Of a stretch of DNA of 64,000 nt, positions 1 to 13,994 are shown piece by piece. The stretch comes from Setoptus koraiensis (lineage: Eukaryota; Arthropoda). A model generated the notes under the pieces. That model was given only the letters and a program-made list of their open reading frames with translations. It was not told where the DNA came from and ran no database searches. The translations under genes were made by a program, and so were the position numbers. Position 1 is the stretch's first letter. Every line of letters starts with the position of its first letter. The stretch spans positions 5,332,001 to 5,396,000 of the forward strand of contig CM106586.1 of NCBI GenBank assembly GCA_048013815.1, given 5' to 3'.

Positions 1-365
1 TGTGTGAGAGCTGATTGATTATCTCGTTGTGTATTTGTATATGAACTAACATTGATATTAGCTAATCATGTTTGTCTCTTTTGCTACATGTATATTTGCT
101 ACATGTAATGTTGATTGATTTGCTTGTGTGTGCTGTATTAACTTGTTTTATTTGAAATTAATAATTTTTCATTAGCTAGTTAGCCAGTATAATTACCACT
201 GGCTCAGCCGCTATAAATCACTTTTCATCCTTTGCCTGTCGCCTGTTGGCCGTTGCCTTTGCTGCTTGCCAGTGTCTCTCGGCTCGACACTGTTGGCTCG
301 ACAGTCTCAAGCCAGATACTGGTTAGACACAATCTAATAGGCGGGCGGGCGGGATTGAGTGACTT

Positions 366-414
366 TCTCTCACAAGTTCTCTCGCAAGTTCTCTCACAAG
401 TTCTCTCACAAGTT
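366..414. repeat. 12-bp minisatellite
   Basis: About four copies of a 12-bp unit (ACAAGTTCTCTC), one with a single substitution. The unit length is a multiple of three, so it makes artificial open frames on both strands. Confidence 0.85.
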
Positions 415-2662
415 GTTGTGCTGCAGGTTGTTGCAAATTTATGCACACAACGACAGTGTCAACGATCGAATGATGGTCGCTCACAACAACCACTCTCGCT
501 AACAACAACCATCAACTAGACAACTCAACCCCATCAGCTGGTTGCACTGCACTCGAACGAGCTGTCGCTGGCGGTGTTTTGCTGGCGGTGATTCGCGCCA
601 ATAACTCGTCGCTGTCACTATTAATTCTAACGTGATAATACCAATAATAATGCCAACAATAATATTGATAATATGCGCGAACGTGTCGCACTGCTCGAGG
701 CCTGGCCCGATCTTGAACCGTCCACTGGCTCGTATCGGTCACTCGACGTATCTGGCTAGGTGTTTGTTGATTTTGATGATACAACTCGCTCTATCGATCG
801 ATTATCAGTCTTGGCGATAAGTCGGCGGCAAGTCGATTGGCTCAATTGGCCATTTATTTACTTTCTCTCGCTCGCTCACTCTCACTCTTGCACTCGCTCG
901 CTTTCTCACTTTATCGCCTGTCTTGCTGCTTGTTTGTCGACACTTTGTAAACTATGCACAGTGCCTAGTCACTTTGGCTGCCAAAGTTTGGCACGGTGTG
1001 TGCAAAAATGCAAATGGCGCAAACGTTTCTTGCTGGTGGCAACTTGTCGCAATCGAATTAGCGCTCGTCGTTAGCGCAAGTGGCCGCAGATTATCAATTG
1101 AAATTTGCAATGTTTGTTTGTTATCGCTGGCTCGCAGCGCTCGCAACTTGTCGCTCCAACCGGCACTGTGAAACCGGCAATTCGGCAATTTTTTAGCAGG
1201 GACTGGCTGCGAAATGCGAAATGTGAAACGCGAACTGCGAAACGCGAAAAAGAAATGCGAAACGCGAATGCGAAATGCACCAACAGCTGTGTTCGCCCGC
1301 CCACCGTCGAGCGATAATGCGCTCACAATGTTGCGAATGTGAACAAATCGCTGCTGTGCCTGCTGCGATGCCCCTACGACGGGCGCACAATGGCTGCCAT
1401 CTATGAGTGGCGCATTGTAGGCGAATTGTTGCCAAAAAGTCGACTACAATTGTGTCTGTGTGCTAAAAGGGCAAAATTATGCCTTTGATGCGCACTTTTT
1501 CAGGCTGCCAAATAACTGCAAATGGCTGTGTGCGTGAAAAACTTGTTCCCAATTTAGCGCATATTTGCCATTTCATTTTCATTCATTTTCAGACCGTTTG
1601 ATTGGCACTTTGCGCAATTTTGTGCAATTCACGCGCGTTCGCCAGCACCAACGCAGCCAACCTGCATCGCTCCGCATACCATGCAGTTTGCAAGCAGTTT
1701 GTAGGCAGTTGGCATGCGGTTCGCAGGAACCATTTGCAAACTCGTCCCTTGTGCCCCCTTATCCGCGCTCGCCGATCCATCTCAGTGATATCTGTCTCAG
1801 CGATACCTGGCTGTGTCATATAAGGCTGTGCGATATGCCGCTGACTCGTGAGTGATATCTGTCTGGCTGGCTGATACAGCCGATACAGGCGCAATCCAAT
1901 TTGGCTCCCATGCTAAATTAGCCAAACGGCTCATTTTACAAATGTGGGCAACAACACAAACAAACAAACGCACAAATAAACAAGTGTCAGTTGAGGCAAC
2001 AGACGCAGAAAAAGCCGCCAGCCATAAACGTTTAGGCAATAGTTAGTTTATCAATAGACTAGTTTTACAATTGGCCGCTTGCGTAGCTTGTTGTCTGCCC
2101 ATGGTGTCGTTTGTCAGACGCGAGCGCGACACAACAACAACAATTTCCGACGTAATTCCGACACAACATTGTTCAAAACACTTTTTGAGTGCATTATGCA
2201 ATGTCAGTGCATGTCGGCTCGCTCACTCTACCTGGCAGAGATAGGGGCGATCTGTGGCGAGCGCTGTGTGGCAAGCGAGCAAATTGCAAGTCACCTAGGA
2301 ATGGTGTGTTATGTAGGTGACACAAATTCCCACTGACCAGAGTGCCAATGGCAGTCACAGGCAACAACAATCACTGGCGAGAAGCGTTTCTATTCATTTG
2401 TGATCATTAGCAACATGGCGCAAGCAGCCCCTGATTGATTGTTTGTTTATTTGTTTGTTTGCAGCGCCGCGGCGCGTCAACCACCTGCTGCTCATTGTTG
2501 TTGCCGTTGTACGCGCCATTATGACGGAGGGCAACGTTGTTGTTGTTGTTGTTTTGCCGTTGTTGCCGTTCACTAGTAACGTATCAGACCGTACCGACAC
2601 AACAATTGTTGCGCAACAGCAACGCACACTGGCAGTGGCGTTTATCTCAACGGGGTGAGATA

Positions 2663-2684
2663 AGAGAGAGAGAGAGAGAGAGAA
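2663..2684. repeat. GA microsatellite
   Basis: A run of GA dinucleotides in non-coding DNA. Confidence 0.85.
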
Positions 2685-3041
2685 AGGAGAGAGCCGGATA
2701 ATGGGCTTTATCTTTCAGGTTCACTGTTGTCGTCTATTCACTTGTGTCTATTGTGTCTGTAGTGGCGAACGCACTGAGAATTGTATATAAATTATATTAT
2801 TACACACACTCAAGCCATTTCACAGCTATTACATATTTTATTTTGAAAAGTGCTAGAAAGTGCCGGCATCGAGCTCGCTAGGCAACCATGCATGGGCCAC
2901 CCCCATAACAATGAGGTGCTGCTTTCGTCACCGGCTCGACACTTGATATCTGGCCGCTCGATGGCGAGCGATTATCCCATCAGTGATACCGGCTGTAGCC
3001 GGCCAGCTAGCACAGTTGGCCATGTCCGGCCACCGAGGGGC

Positions 3042-3150
3042 GAGTGTCTTGCCGAGTATCTTGCCGAGTGCCTTGCCGAGTATCTTGCCGAGTGCCTTGC
3101 CGAGTGTCTTGCCGAGTGTCTTGCCGAGTGCCTTGCCGAGTGTCGGGCCA
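3042..3150. repeat. 12-bp GC-rich minisatellite
   Basis: About nine copies of a 12-bp unit (GAGTGYCTTGCC, with some GAGTATC variants). The array is open in several frames on both strands only because the period is 12; the repetitive peptides it would encode are not supported as real. Confidence 0.9.
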
Positions 3151-3847
3151 AGTGTCATGCGAGAGCGGGATGTCCGTCCGGTGTCGGGCCAGAGTCACAG
3201 ACGGCGAGCGGTCTGTCTAGTCGGAGTGGATCTGATTGATAGGTGGTGGCCGGCGCCGCAGCATATCAGCGCAGAGGCTCGCTTCCCGTTTCAGTGCTCA
3301 ATGTTCGAATGGTTGTTGTTGTTGTGTCCAGCGTATTGGCAGTGTTGTTGTTTGTGTCTACCACTCACCGGTGCAACTGCAAGGAAACGAAACGTAATGA
3401 AACGAAACGAAACGAAATGAAATTGCGCAACACACATGTTGTGTTATGTATTATATTAGTGTTATTAACATTATTGTATTAGAATTAAAGTCAATTAGCG
3501 ACGCTCGATGTTTTGCCCGGCAAGCCAATAAAAAGAAATGGCTGCCAGTCATCGAGAAAAATTTGTTCGCAATCGATGGCCCAAGCAGGCATCGTGCGAC
3601 AGCTAATAGGCTCGGCCTGGCCTATCAATTGTGCCCGTTGACGGCTTGCCATTGCGCTTCAATTCTCGCTGCCGTCTCACCTGTCTCACTGGCCGACTCA
3701 ATCTGACAATTATGAGCTACGCAACGGTCGCCATTATGAGTGTGGGCAACAATTATGCATGCCAATCGATCGAAGCAACAACTTTATCAACAACTCTATT
3801 ACTGCTGCCATTTTCCCCTCTATCAGTCTATTAGCGATTTTTGTTTC

Positions 3848-3848
<1 letters not shown>

Positions 3849-3894
<46 letters not shown>
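3849..3894. repeat. CA microsatellite
   Basis: An uninterrupted CA tract of 23 units. Confidence 0.95.
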
Positions 3895-3898
<4 letters not shown>

Positions 3899-5253
3899 AG
3901 ATACACAATCCAACATACACACTCTAGCATACACAGCCGGATAAAAAGGGCCAGCCAGCGCTGTTCCGTTACCTGTCGAGACTTTTGTGTCTGGTTTAAA
4001 CTTTAAACTCGCTCGCTGACACTTGCCCACAATAACACCAACACTGACACATGGAAGCACCGCAAATAGCGGCCGCCAGCGACACTCGCCGAATACAAAT
4101 ACACAAATATACAAATATAAACATGCTGCATGTTGTTTGCATTTGATTTTGTTTAGCCAGACTGGCTGGCTGGCCGGCCGGCCGGCGAAATTCGAGACTG
4201 ACGACCGAAAACACAAACCTTTTTTCTTCGTCGTCGTCGTCGTTTGCACATGAACAGTTTCCCTCGCATTGCTTAATATAGCCTCGCTGAGAGTAGTGCT
4301 TATCAAATCGCCAGCGAGCTTATCAGCAAGCTTTTAGCCGGTTGTACGGCCCAATTGATGGTTGCTGGCACAAGTCGGCTGCGGATTTTCAGCTTTTAGT
4401 CGGTTAGTTAGCACAGACAATTGTGTGTAGCGACAATCGTGATAATCATAATAATAATAATAATAACATATAGTAATAATGACACAATATTATTAATCGG
4501 AGCGTAAGTAGCTTAAGTAGGCGGCTGAATGTGTGTGTGTGTGTCGGTGGCTGTGCCATGGCAACTTTCATCGGCAAGCTACCTACTTACATGATGGTTG
4601 CGAGACGAGCAAATACCTTGATAACGTTCCACGAATTGTGTGTGTTTGTGTCGAGTCGACACACAAATACAAACAAGCAACCAGCTCAAGGTAAATCTGT
4701 TGTGTTCACTTGTAAATCTCGTCTTGGCCTTATTGGCGTTTGCCAGATTTGCGATATAGGCCCAGTCGACGATGCAGCCCAGCAGATAGCGATGCTGTGC
4801 TGCTAAAAGCGATCTGTTGCTAAAAGTCACCTGTTCTAATTGAGCCATCAAATCAAATAAATGCTGAATAAATGAATTGCTCTATCATAAGGCTTCTAAG
4901 GTGTCCCACGACATTACCTTGCCGGTCGCGTTGACAAGCGCACTCTTTAGAGCACATTCTTACGTCAACAGTTAGCTGATGCAACACAACAGTGATGTAA
5001 CACTGTCACTTGGTCGTGCAGGCATGTTTACAAGTGTTTACCGGAAGTTGCTCGCAGCAACAAAAACAAGCCAGCGATACAGCAACAGTCTGCTGGTTGC
5101 GTCAGATGTTGAACGTCACTTTTTTCTTCAGTCAAGTAGCAGATAACGCGCCACGGATAATGCCACAAACGAGCGTTGATGCCCGCAAGCGACAAGCGAG
5201 CTTGAGCGATCCTATTGTCTCGTATCATCGCAGCATTACTACTACTGTTGCAT

Positions 5254-5261
5254 AACAACAG

Positions 5262-5316
<55 letters not shown>

Positions 5317-5326
5317 GACGACGACA
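5254..5326. repeat. CAA trinucleotide tract
   Basis: CAA repeats with CAT and CAG interruptions, running into CGA at the 3' end. Confidence 0.9.
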
Positions 5327-7349
5327 GCTAAAAGTAAATAGATCAAACTGCTTGCCTTAAGTGGAAATAGTGTGCGCTCGCTGGATGATGATGAGCGATG
5401 ATGACGATGTCGTCGTCATGCAGGGCCAAGCGTGCTCAAACAAGTGAGATTTGTGAGATTTGTCTGATTCGAGGGAGCGAACGAGACCGAGCGAGGGGGA
5501 GAGTGAGAGAGCGAGAGAGGGAGCTCTGAGTCAAAGGGGCTCGCTCTGGAAGAACTGGATCGCTTCTTTTCGTTCTTGCCATCAAACGATTGCTCAGACA
5601 CACGAACGACGAGCCAAAAATTGCGTCTTCATCGTGCTCATCCTCTCATTTCAATATTGTTTTGTTTCGCAAGCTCATGCTTATTGTTACGGTCTTACAG
5701 TTAGTTCAGGCATCGGGCTTGAGCTGGCACAAGTGCTGCCAGCAGAAATAAAAGCGCGACTCACAACTAGTAGCTCACTCCATTATATCCAACGATGACG
5801 GCTGATTGAAAGTCGATCACTTCCACTCGATCTCGCCCTCACAATTTCTCAACACAGCGAACGCACATTACGTAAGCGAACTAACCGTGGGCACACAATG
5901 CGCTGTGTGGGAGACTGTGTGAAAAACTTTTTATCCTTTTCTGTCTCTCTCTCTCTCTATGCTGCCACCATCAAACGAGCCACTGCCAAGTATTGCATAA
6001 CAAGCGCAGTGCGCGAGAGATACTTTGGGCTGCTGGGCTCCTCTTTTAGTCACAGCAGAATTATCACAGCCGATTAGCGATCGGGCTAGACTAGTCATGC
6101 GGCCAGAGTTGAGGCAACAAGAGACAGACAGAGAGAGAGAGAGAGAGAGCACAAAATTTGTCGTTTTCAGCCAAGTCATTAGGCCGAATCGCTGTCAACG
6201 ACAACGCGATATATAGCGCAAAAAATGAGTGCGCTCTCGAGCTCTCGAGGTGACGCTTCATATTTCCAATGTGCTACTACTTTCCGTCATTTAATAATGA
6301 TAACGATGATTATGATGATGCAATGATCTATTTGGTGTCTATTTATGACACAGTGAGCGAGAAAATTTTTAGTTAAAACTCGCTGCCGGCTAACTGCTGC
6401 AAACACTCTCTGCGAGATAACTTTCGAAACAATTTCACGCCAAACCGATACACACAGTTAGCGAGCACACAGTAACAATTATTTAGGGGCTCAATTATTT
6501 AGCAAGCCACTAAATATGAGCAGCAGTAGCGGCTCTTTTCGCCGATTAGACCGTACTTAATGATTCGGTTGACATCATTCATTTCGTCATATACCTTTGT
6601 CACAGAACATAACAGCGAGCCAGCAACGAGACGCCGGGACAAAAATAAATAAACGACCGCAATTCACTATTTATGGCGAGCCAAGTGCCCACTGTGCGAG
6701 CGTCGAGGAAAGTAGTCGCTCGACGTCTTTGTTTGTGGCTCCATTTGTTTGTTTGTTTGTTGTTGCTGTTGTCGTCGCTGCCTCTAAGTGGATAAAAATA
6801 AAAAATAAATCTCGACAGGCACAACTTTATCCGCATATGCACTGGCTTTTAGCACCGAACAAGCTGCAATCAATAGAATATCCTTCGGATATTCTGCTAG
6901 CTGCGACAAGCGAGTATTGCCAGTTTCGTTCAATATTTGTCTTGTTCGAAGCGATATTTTTGTTGTTTATTTTTAACATGTTTGATTTTTCGCTCACTCA
7001 CTTTATATATATATATATAAATACTTTTAAAATACTCTCCCTCAAGGATCTACGCTCAGCATGTGCAAACTATGCATACATCAGCGGCCATCTCGAGTCA
7101 AGACAAGATCATATCTGAGTGTGCCAAGCGTGAGTACAAATAAAAGAGTATAAAAGATACGAACGGTATATTCGGTCTGCACACTGTGTGTACATGAGAT
7201 ATCATGGGCTGTCGTGAGAGTGAGTGGTCTTGGCGTTGTTTGGCTGCTCCTTGGCAGTAACATAAATTACTATATTTACGGCGGGCTGTATCTTGTTGCC
7301 GTTGACAACCATCAACCATGAAAGCTGCAGCCTCTGGCTGGCTTTTCAG

Positions 7350-7387
7350 ATTATTATGATGGCCACGCGAGAAGCCATCATAATAAT
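7350..7387. other. Perfect 14-bp stem inverted repeat
   Basis: ATTATTATGATGGC at 7350-7363 is followed after a 10-nt loop by its exact reverse complement at 7374-7387. The stem is shorter than a typical microRNA precursor. Function unknown. Confidence 0.7.
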
Positions 7388-9383
7388 ATCATGGCTTCGA
7401 GCGAGAGCACCTAGCAATTTAATATTTGTACTGCTTGTAGTTGCTCTGCCATCAGTATTGGTCAATGAGACAAGTGGCGGCTACTTGTACACTGAGCCGT
7501 CTAGCCAGCCAGCCAGCATGGCTGACAGTTTAGGGCCGGCCTGAGTGGTTAATTAGTTAAGTAGTTGCGCAACTAAGTGGATATTATCAACTTATTAATA
7601 ATAATAATAACGGTACTCCATGGCGATAAATTATTTTATTGCTTGCTGTTTCAGTTGCGCTGTTCTCCTTTTGCTCCTTTGGTGCACCAAATCAAGTGAT
7701 AATTATAATCGCAATAATTATTATTCAATTATAGTTTTACACACACACACACACACACACGGATAAATGGCCGAGAGCCGATTGTCTTGCGTCATGGCAG
7801 TAGTATTATGTATGACAACAGCATTATTTCTATTACTGTTGCTGTTACATAACAGCATGAGCTAAATAGATGGCACTGTTAGCCTCAAGTGCAAATTGTG
7901 TGTGTTCGCTGATGATGCCACTCACATCGCCATCGTCGTCATGCAGTCCAGAGTGTACTCGAACAGCCGGTTCGGACACAGGTGAGATTCGTTGATTTGT
8001 CCAATTGTGAGAGAGAGGGAGGGAGAGAGAGAGAGAAAGAGAGCGCCAGGGAGCTATTTAAATAACACATAAACTGGTGATAATTAGATTGGTGATTGCG
8101 TAATTGATTGAGTAGCAATTGATTAGGCAAATTATTGGTCGATCTGATTAAATCTAGTCGCTCATGCAGATCGTGATCGCTTGTTGATCGTATCGCGTCG
8201 TGTCAGTCTGTGTGCAAGTATCAGAGTCCAATTGGTCCAATTAGTCATCTTGTTCAGTCGACTTATTTAGTCATCGTCGTCTTGATGAAAAAACAACGAA
8301 GATGCAACAGATAACCGCACCATTGTTGTGTCTGGCCAACAAACAATCAGATTGTCAGTCTCAAATCGAAACACTTCCTGTTGGTGGCGCCGTCTTGCCA
8401 ATTGACTCGCCCATTTGTTGTCTCATCGACAACTTGAGGCAACATTTGCGAATCTGTTGTGTCGATCAATAGCGTTCGCCAAATGAAATGTTTTGCTGTT
8501 GCTGTTGTTGCTGTTGTTGTCGTTGTTGTTGTTATGTGATAGACACAATTACCACTTGTGTGCCAACATAAATAATAAATGAAATGTTACCATAATGAGC
8601 GATCAGATCGGACTTATTATTTTCCACAGGCCGTAGTTGTTCGAATCCGTTTAGCGCGCTCCAAGCGCCATCTCAATTGACTGCATCGAGATAAATTGCA
8701 ATTTTTTAACCACTCCAGCAGCCAGAGTGCAGCCTGACCCATGGGCCAAGCTCAGGCGTCCTTACATTGAAATTGTCACACAGGTTAGGTTGTGTTGTTT
8801 GGGGTCCGTTGTTTGGGGTCTTTTGTCACAACAACGTTTGAACTTTTGAAAAAACGTGCGCGCATATCCGTTTCTTGGTCGCCCGGGCAACGGTGCGTTA
8901 GTAACGAGCCGTTACTATGGAGCGCGGTTCTTGTCCGATGCTCCCGGGCAACTAGCGGTTGCCGACTTGCGGCCATACACGACGGCGATTTGGCTAAACA
9001 AGCCGCCCATTTACGTGACAATTTCAGTGTGACTTGTGTGCATAAGCATAATTCATATTATTTCAAGTTTATTGCGAGATTGACCAAGAGAGGGATTTAT
9101 CTTCGTCGGGCACATGAGAACAACTTACCCATTAGGATCATTATAAACTTTACCCTAAACAGGATCAAGTCGCTGTAAAGTGGGCCAGCTTCACACACTC
9201 GTCGCTGGGTTTTGTCGAGTTTTCATGATGATGATCACTTTATCTTTCGCGTCTTTTTTGTTTCTGCGTTCGAGCAAACAAATTGTCACATTGTGTGCCG
9301 ATTACGCAACAATAATAACAATAGCGATAATATTAATAATAATAATAAGCTTACCTTTGCGCGGCGTTGTTACGTCACACAGG

Positions 9384-9480
9384 TACACACACACACACAC
9401 ACACTGTTGGAATACGACACACACACACACACACACTGTTGGAATACGACACACACACACACACTGTTGGAATACGACAC
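9384..9480. repeat. Compound CA / CTGTTGGAATACGA repeat
   Basis: Three blocks, each a CA tract followed by CTGTTGGAATACGAC. The same 15-mer inside a CA tract occurs again at 12031-12045, so the compound unit is dispersed rather than purely local. Confidence 0.9.
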
Positions 9481-10025
9481 AGTGCAAATTCGCCGGCGCA
9501 GGCTAATTTAGAGAGTCTAGTTAAAAAATAGAGTGGCCACTGCATTGTTTGCATTGTTGCTTTTGGCGTTCTCTTCAATTGGCAATAGCTTCTACCTGAA
9601 ATGCTGCTGCTGCTGCTGACAACTACTTCCGAACACCCGCTTCTGTATCACGCACAAGTGATTTTGGATTATCATAGAAAGAAACTACTATTACAACTTA
9701 TGGCGTTATACAGGAGCCATTGCACGGAAGAGCGCGTGAGTTTACTATAAGTTCATATATGTGCGATGCTCAACTCTCAATTAGAGTCCTTCTCTTGCAA
9801 CGTCGGGCGCCCTTTAACGAGTCGCCACTCACGACACAACGAAGTGTCTGAGATTTGCTGATTGTTCGCCGGTCAACAAGTTATGTTTTGTTTATATTTC
9901 TTCTATTTCCATTCTTCGTTGTTATCTGGTTCGGTGTCCTTGCAATTCTTTTCGGTTGCCTTCGTTGCGTCTTGGCGTTGTTGGCGTTCTTCTGCTCGCC
10001 GGTTGCTTGTTTGCGTCGTTGGTGT

Positions 10026-10085
10026 CGCCGTTGTTGCTTGTCGTCGTTGCTTGTCGTCGTTACTCGTCGTCGTTGCTTGTCGGTG
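10026..10085. repeat. Degenerate GTCGTCGTTGCTT repeat
   Basis: Imperfect repeats of a CGTCGTTGCTTGT-like unit in a T- and G-rich stretch; no gene supported. Confidence 0.6.
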
Positions 10086-11536
10086 CCGTTGGTGAGTTTG
10101 GTCCGGTCAGGGCGACCTGCCAACATGCCGGCCAGCAGTCAATGCGACTTTGATGAGACACACACACACACACAATGGCCAAACTGACAAACTGACAAAT
10201 TGAGTGTGTGCAATATGGTAAGCGATTCAGTGTGCTGAGCAATAGATGTGATATAACAGCCAATAATATCTAATAATTGTTGTTGGTGCCACAATTGGCG
10301 ACAAACAACCACCACAATAACGCCGCACCAATGAGCAGCATGTGAAAGGGGAGTGAAATGAATACACTTGTCACAAAGCTCACTTGAACACATCACATCA
10401 GCATCACTATTTGTAGACATTTTACCATTATTGTGATTATGATTGTTGTTGGTATTTGTTGCTTGATTATTGATTGACTAGAGCCATTTAGTTGTCTTGT
10501 TGAGCCCGATTGTTGCAATTGCTGTTGCAGGCTGCGTGTTGCTGCCGATATGGCTGGCGACGGATCGCGATAGCGACACTTTCCACTGGGACACCGACTG
10601 GCTTGCCGGCTTTGCATGCTCAACCAACACCATACATAATGATACATAACTAGATATATAAAATAATGTATAACAAATAACAATTATCAGCTATTTGTAT
10701 TGTGTTGCGTATTGCGTTGCTGTTATCGCGCACTGTCTTGCACAAATTATCTTTACTCGACTTGGCTGTGTAAAGACGATCGACGGCGATACGCCATATC
10801 AATGGATACGCTGGTTGCTCCAGTTGCGCGCGTATCGCTCGCCACAATGCATTTACACAACAAACGAGCGTTGTCTTGAGGAAATATACATTCGAGGAGA
10901 CTTGTATTGATATTTGACGAGCACCGATGGTTGTTGCTGCAACAGATTCGGCTTGCTGAGACAACTAATCACAAATGATGAGCTGTCTACCACTGATTTG
11001 CTTGCTGCTTTTCGCTCGCCAGATTGTTATCTCGTGCCCGGCGACGGCGAGCTTAATAATTGCTATAAAGCTGACATTGTTAGTTAATAATGATTTTACT
11101 ATGATTTTACTAGCTAATGAATGCACTATTATTAACAGTGAGTGTGTAAATCAAGTTATTGTTTGATGCAACAATATTGCGTTTGTCTGTTTATGTCGTC
11201 TGGCGTGTTGGGCCGGCTCGTTGCGTTGCTGGCACGGTTGTGACTTGTGATTAGATGACACAATTGGCACTTACAAATGATATCGCGCTTGTTGTCTCGC
11301 GGCTAATCGGAGCTTGCGGCAAGACCATTCGCGCACCTGTCGATAGTGATGCCGGCGCGTTTGCACAAACACCAATGATAAATAACAATGATAACACCAA
11401 TGATGATGAATAATTATAATGCGGCGATAATTACTAAATTATCCTATTAAATGATTACTAAATTATCGCCGCATTATTGTCGTGCGCCCAAATTGGACAT
11501 TCACATTTTTCTGCTTTGCGTAGGGTTTTTCATTGA

Positions 11537-11590
11537 GTTGGGCATTATTGAGCTGGGCATTATTGAGCTGGGCATTATTGAATTGAGCAT
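11537..11590. repeat. 15-bp minisatellite
   Basis: Three to four copies of a 15-bp unit (GGGCATTATTGAGCT), the last diverged. The multiple-of-three period explains the open frames across it. Confidence 0.85.
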
Positions 11591-12011
11591 TTTGCGACAA
11601 CATGGCCGGACACGATGGACAAGTGTTGATTGTTGTTGTCTTGCTGCCGTTTGCCATTGGCTGGCCGGCAATGAATGGTCTGGCAGGCAATGCATCTCAC
11701 TTGGCACTTGACTGCTGATGGCGATGGTTGTTGATATTTTCAAATTGTTGGACTGTCAACTGAGTTAGTTGAGCTAACGACAACTCGACTGGCACTCATT
11801 GCGCCATAGGAAGCGCATGTGAACGGCGGCAATGAGATTAATGAGCCTAATGAGAAAAGTCGCCTACTTGCACACTAACAAGTGACTGTGTTTGCCAGAC
11901 AATACTATTACATAACGAGTGTTGCTAGTTAGTCAGCCAGTCGGGCATTTGTGATTGCGATTTGCAGCAACCGAGTCAAACAACAACAACGGCACCAAAC
12001 ACTTGAGCCGC

Positions 12012-12069
12012 TCACACACACACACACACACTGTTGGAATACGACACACACACACACACACACACACAC
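12012..12069. repeat. CA tract split by CTGTTGGAATACGAC
   Basis: Two CA tracts flank one copy of the same 15-bp insert that occurs three times near 9.4 kb. Confidence 0.9.
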
Positions 12070-12309
12070 CATGCAAACATTCAGTGCGCATACGCAAGCA
12101 CAAACTGCTACTATGCGTTTCCGCTTATTATGTAACCAGCCAGAGTTTTTATAATGTGTGCGACACATGACGTTCGAGTGTGCACTGTGTGTACATTGTG
12201 TCTGCCGGCGAGTGTCGCCATGGAGAGTCTGGCTGGCTGGCTGGTTACATAATAGTTACATAATAAGCGGCCGGCCGGTGACTTATCGGCCAGCCATAAG
12301 TCACTGGCC

Positions 12310-12328
12310 GGCGCGCGCGCGCGCGCGC
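12310..12328. repeat. CG dinucleotide run
   Basis: An alternating GC run, potentially Z-DNA forming. A 9-bp GGGCCATC-like repeat follows at 12524-12560. Confidence 0.7.
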
Positions 12329-13025
12329 TCGTTTCCATTGCGCCCGCTTGTGCGCAGTGAGGGGGCCCAACAGACAGGTAAATCGGCCAGCGATTCTCTA
12401 ATTGTTTATAATGCCACGAACGCCACTAATGCAAATGCCCGGCCTCAGCAATCATCGTGGCTGAGCCCTGGCCGCTGTCACGAGCGCCTCCTCATGTGTT
12501 GGCGTTCGCGGTGTGCGGGCCGGCGGGCCATCGGGCCATCGGGCCGTCGGGCCATCGGGCACAAGCGAGCAGCCAAGTGCACTTGTGACAGTGCGCGCAG
12601 GTGAGTGCTGGCTCATTCGATCAAGTCGAAACCGCCGTTGTTGCTGTTGCTGTTGTTGCTGTCGCTTGTAAACTGTTATTAACTGTCAACTGCCAACTAT
12701 TAACGCGGCCGCTGCACAGTTTTAACGGCGACACTTTTCACGTTACGTCATGTTTGTTGTGCCTCCGTCGGCGTGTTTGACCGACTAGCTCACACGCTCG
12801 ATGCGGCCCGACTGTAAATACGTTTGTGGCGCACACGCGTGAGCTGCAATGGGGCCAGCGCCGGCTCCCATGCCAACCGCGCCATTAGCGGCACTAAAAA
12901 ACATCAACAGCAACCAGCGAGTGGCCCGGTCTACAGTTCAGACTCTGCAGTGTAGACCGTACACTGTACACAATGAGCACAAAATGGCTCTTTCCAGTGG
13001 ACTCACTCCAAAATTTGGAGTTCAA

Positions 13026-13028
<3 letters not shown>

Positions 13029-13064
<36 letters not shown>
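13029..13064. repeat. GA microsatellite
   Basis: An uninterrupted GA tract. Confidence 0.9.
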
Positions 13065-13068
<4 letters not shown>

Positions 13069-13994
13069 TCATTGCTAGCCAACATCATCGCACAACTATC
13101 GCTAGCACTCGATCGATGCTGTGCTCGCTTATGTAATTATTATGTATTTATAATTATATGATATTATGTTATTGTTGTTTGTTTGCGTCATAATCCGCCA
13201 GGGATTACTACGCAACCAGGCGCTTTAGTTTAGACTAACAATTGTAAATTGTGAGCTGCTGGCTGCCACTTTATGATGCCTAGCAATAGGCATTAACGAT
13301 GCCACAAAAGACAAAGATTGCAGTTGGGTGTCGCACTGCCTGGCGAAACTAGCGATTTGTCAATTCTATTGCTAGTGAAATGAATTAGCCGAATGTCGCA
13401 AATTGTGTCACATCGTTTGCCAATATCTCACTGTTATTCGTTATTTCAATTTGGTTTCAATCCAACTTCAAACGTTCACTGTCCACTCGTCTACCTGCCG
13501 ATGACAGCAACCACTTCCGGTGCAAACTCAAAGTCAGAACGACCGCACGGCATTGCGCGCAACGAGCTGTCTCTGGCGGCTCAAAAACGACCCCAAGACC
13601 CTGTTTATGCTGGTTTGTGGTACGATTTGGCAAACACTGGTTATCATTCAATCATAAAGTCTGGATAGGTCAACGTTAAAAAAGTGCACGTGCTGTTTGT
13701 ATCATCACGAGATCCCCGTTCACATTCGGCCACTGAAGCCACAGAATGAATTATTTATCAATGCTGGATTTATTGATGCAGTTTTTGGCCGAAATCGCGT
13801 CGAAATCATATCACCAAGTCTCAAATGAATGAGTCTGAACTGAATTGCAAGCTTGTGAGAGTTTATTGTCGCGCCATAAACGATATGCAGATCGCTGCGG
13901 TTTGATGGTTGCGTCCATTGTGATCTTGATTTTCTCTCCATGTCACATAAATCACGTGGCTAGTGTCGCACAAACAAAGCACAACCCAGTTGAG

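Larger units (their letters stand above)
1..13994. other. Gene-poor, microsatellite-rich region
   Basis: I find no reading frame here with a recognisable domain or convincing codon structure; the open frames are short and many run through simple repeats. The region holds CA, GA/CT and CAA tracts, several 9-15 bp minisatellites and small perfect hairpins. It could be intergenic regulatory DNA or part of a very long intron of a gene outside the window. GA tracts (for example 2663-2684, 6130-6149, 8008-8042, 13029-13064) would suit GAGA-factor type binding, but that is inference. Confidence 0.6.

Noticed and set aside
2850-3239. Plus- and minus-strand frames through the 12-bp minisatellite (repeating ECLA, VLPS or TRQD peptides)
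   Set aside because: The 12-bp period keeps several frames open on both strands; the peptides are products of the repeat, with no other support.
3734-4306. 190-codon minus-strand frame across the CA tract
   Set aside because: A run of alternating Cys/Val comes from the microsatellite; flanks have no domain or coding pattern.
6597-7118. 173-codon plus-strand frame
   Set aside because: Opens through AT-rich low-complexity DNA, no recognisable domain, weak start context.
7293-7544. 83-codon frame with a hydrophobic middle resembling a signal peptide
   Set aside because: It runs through a perfect hairpin and has no splice donor in frame; evidence is too thin to call a gene.
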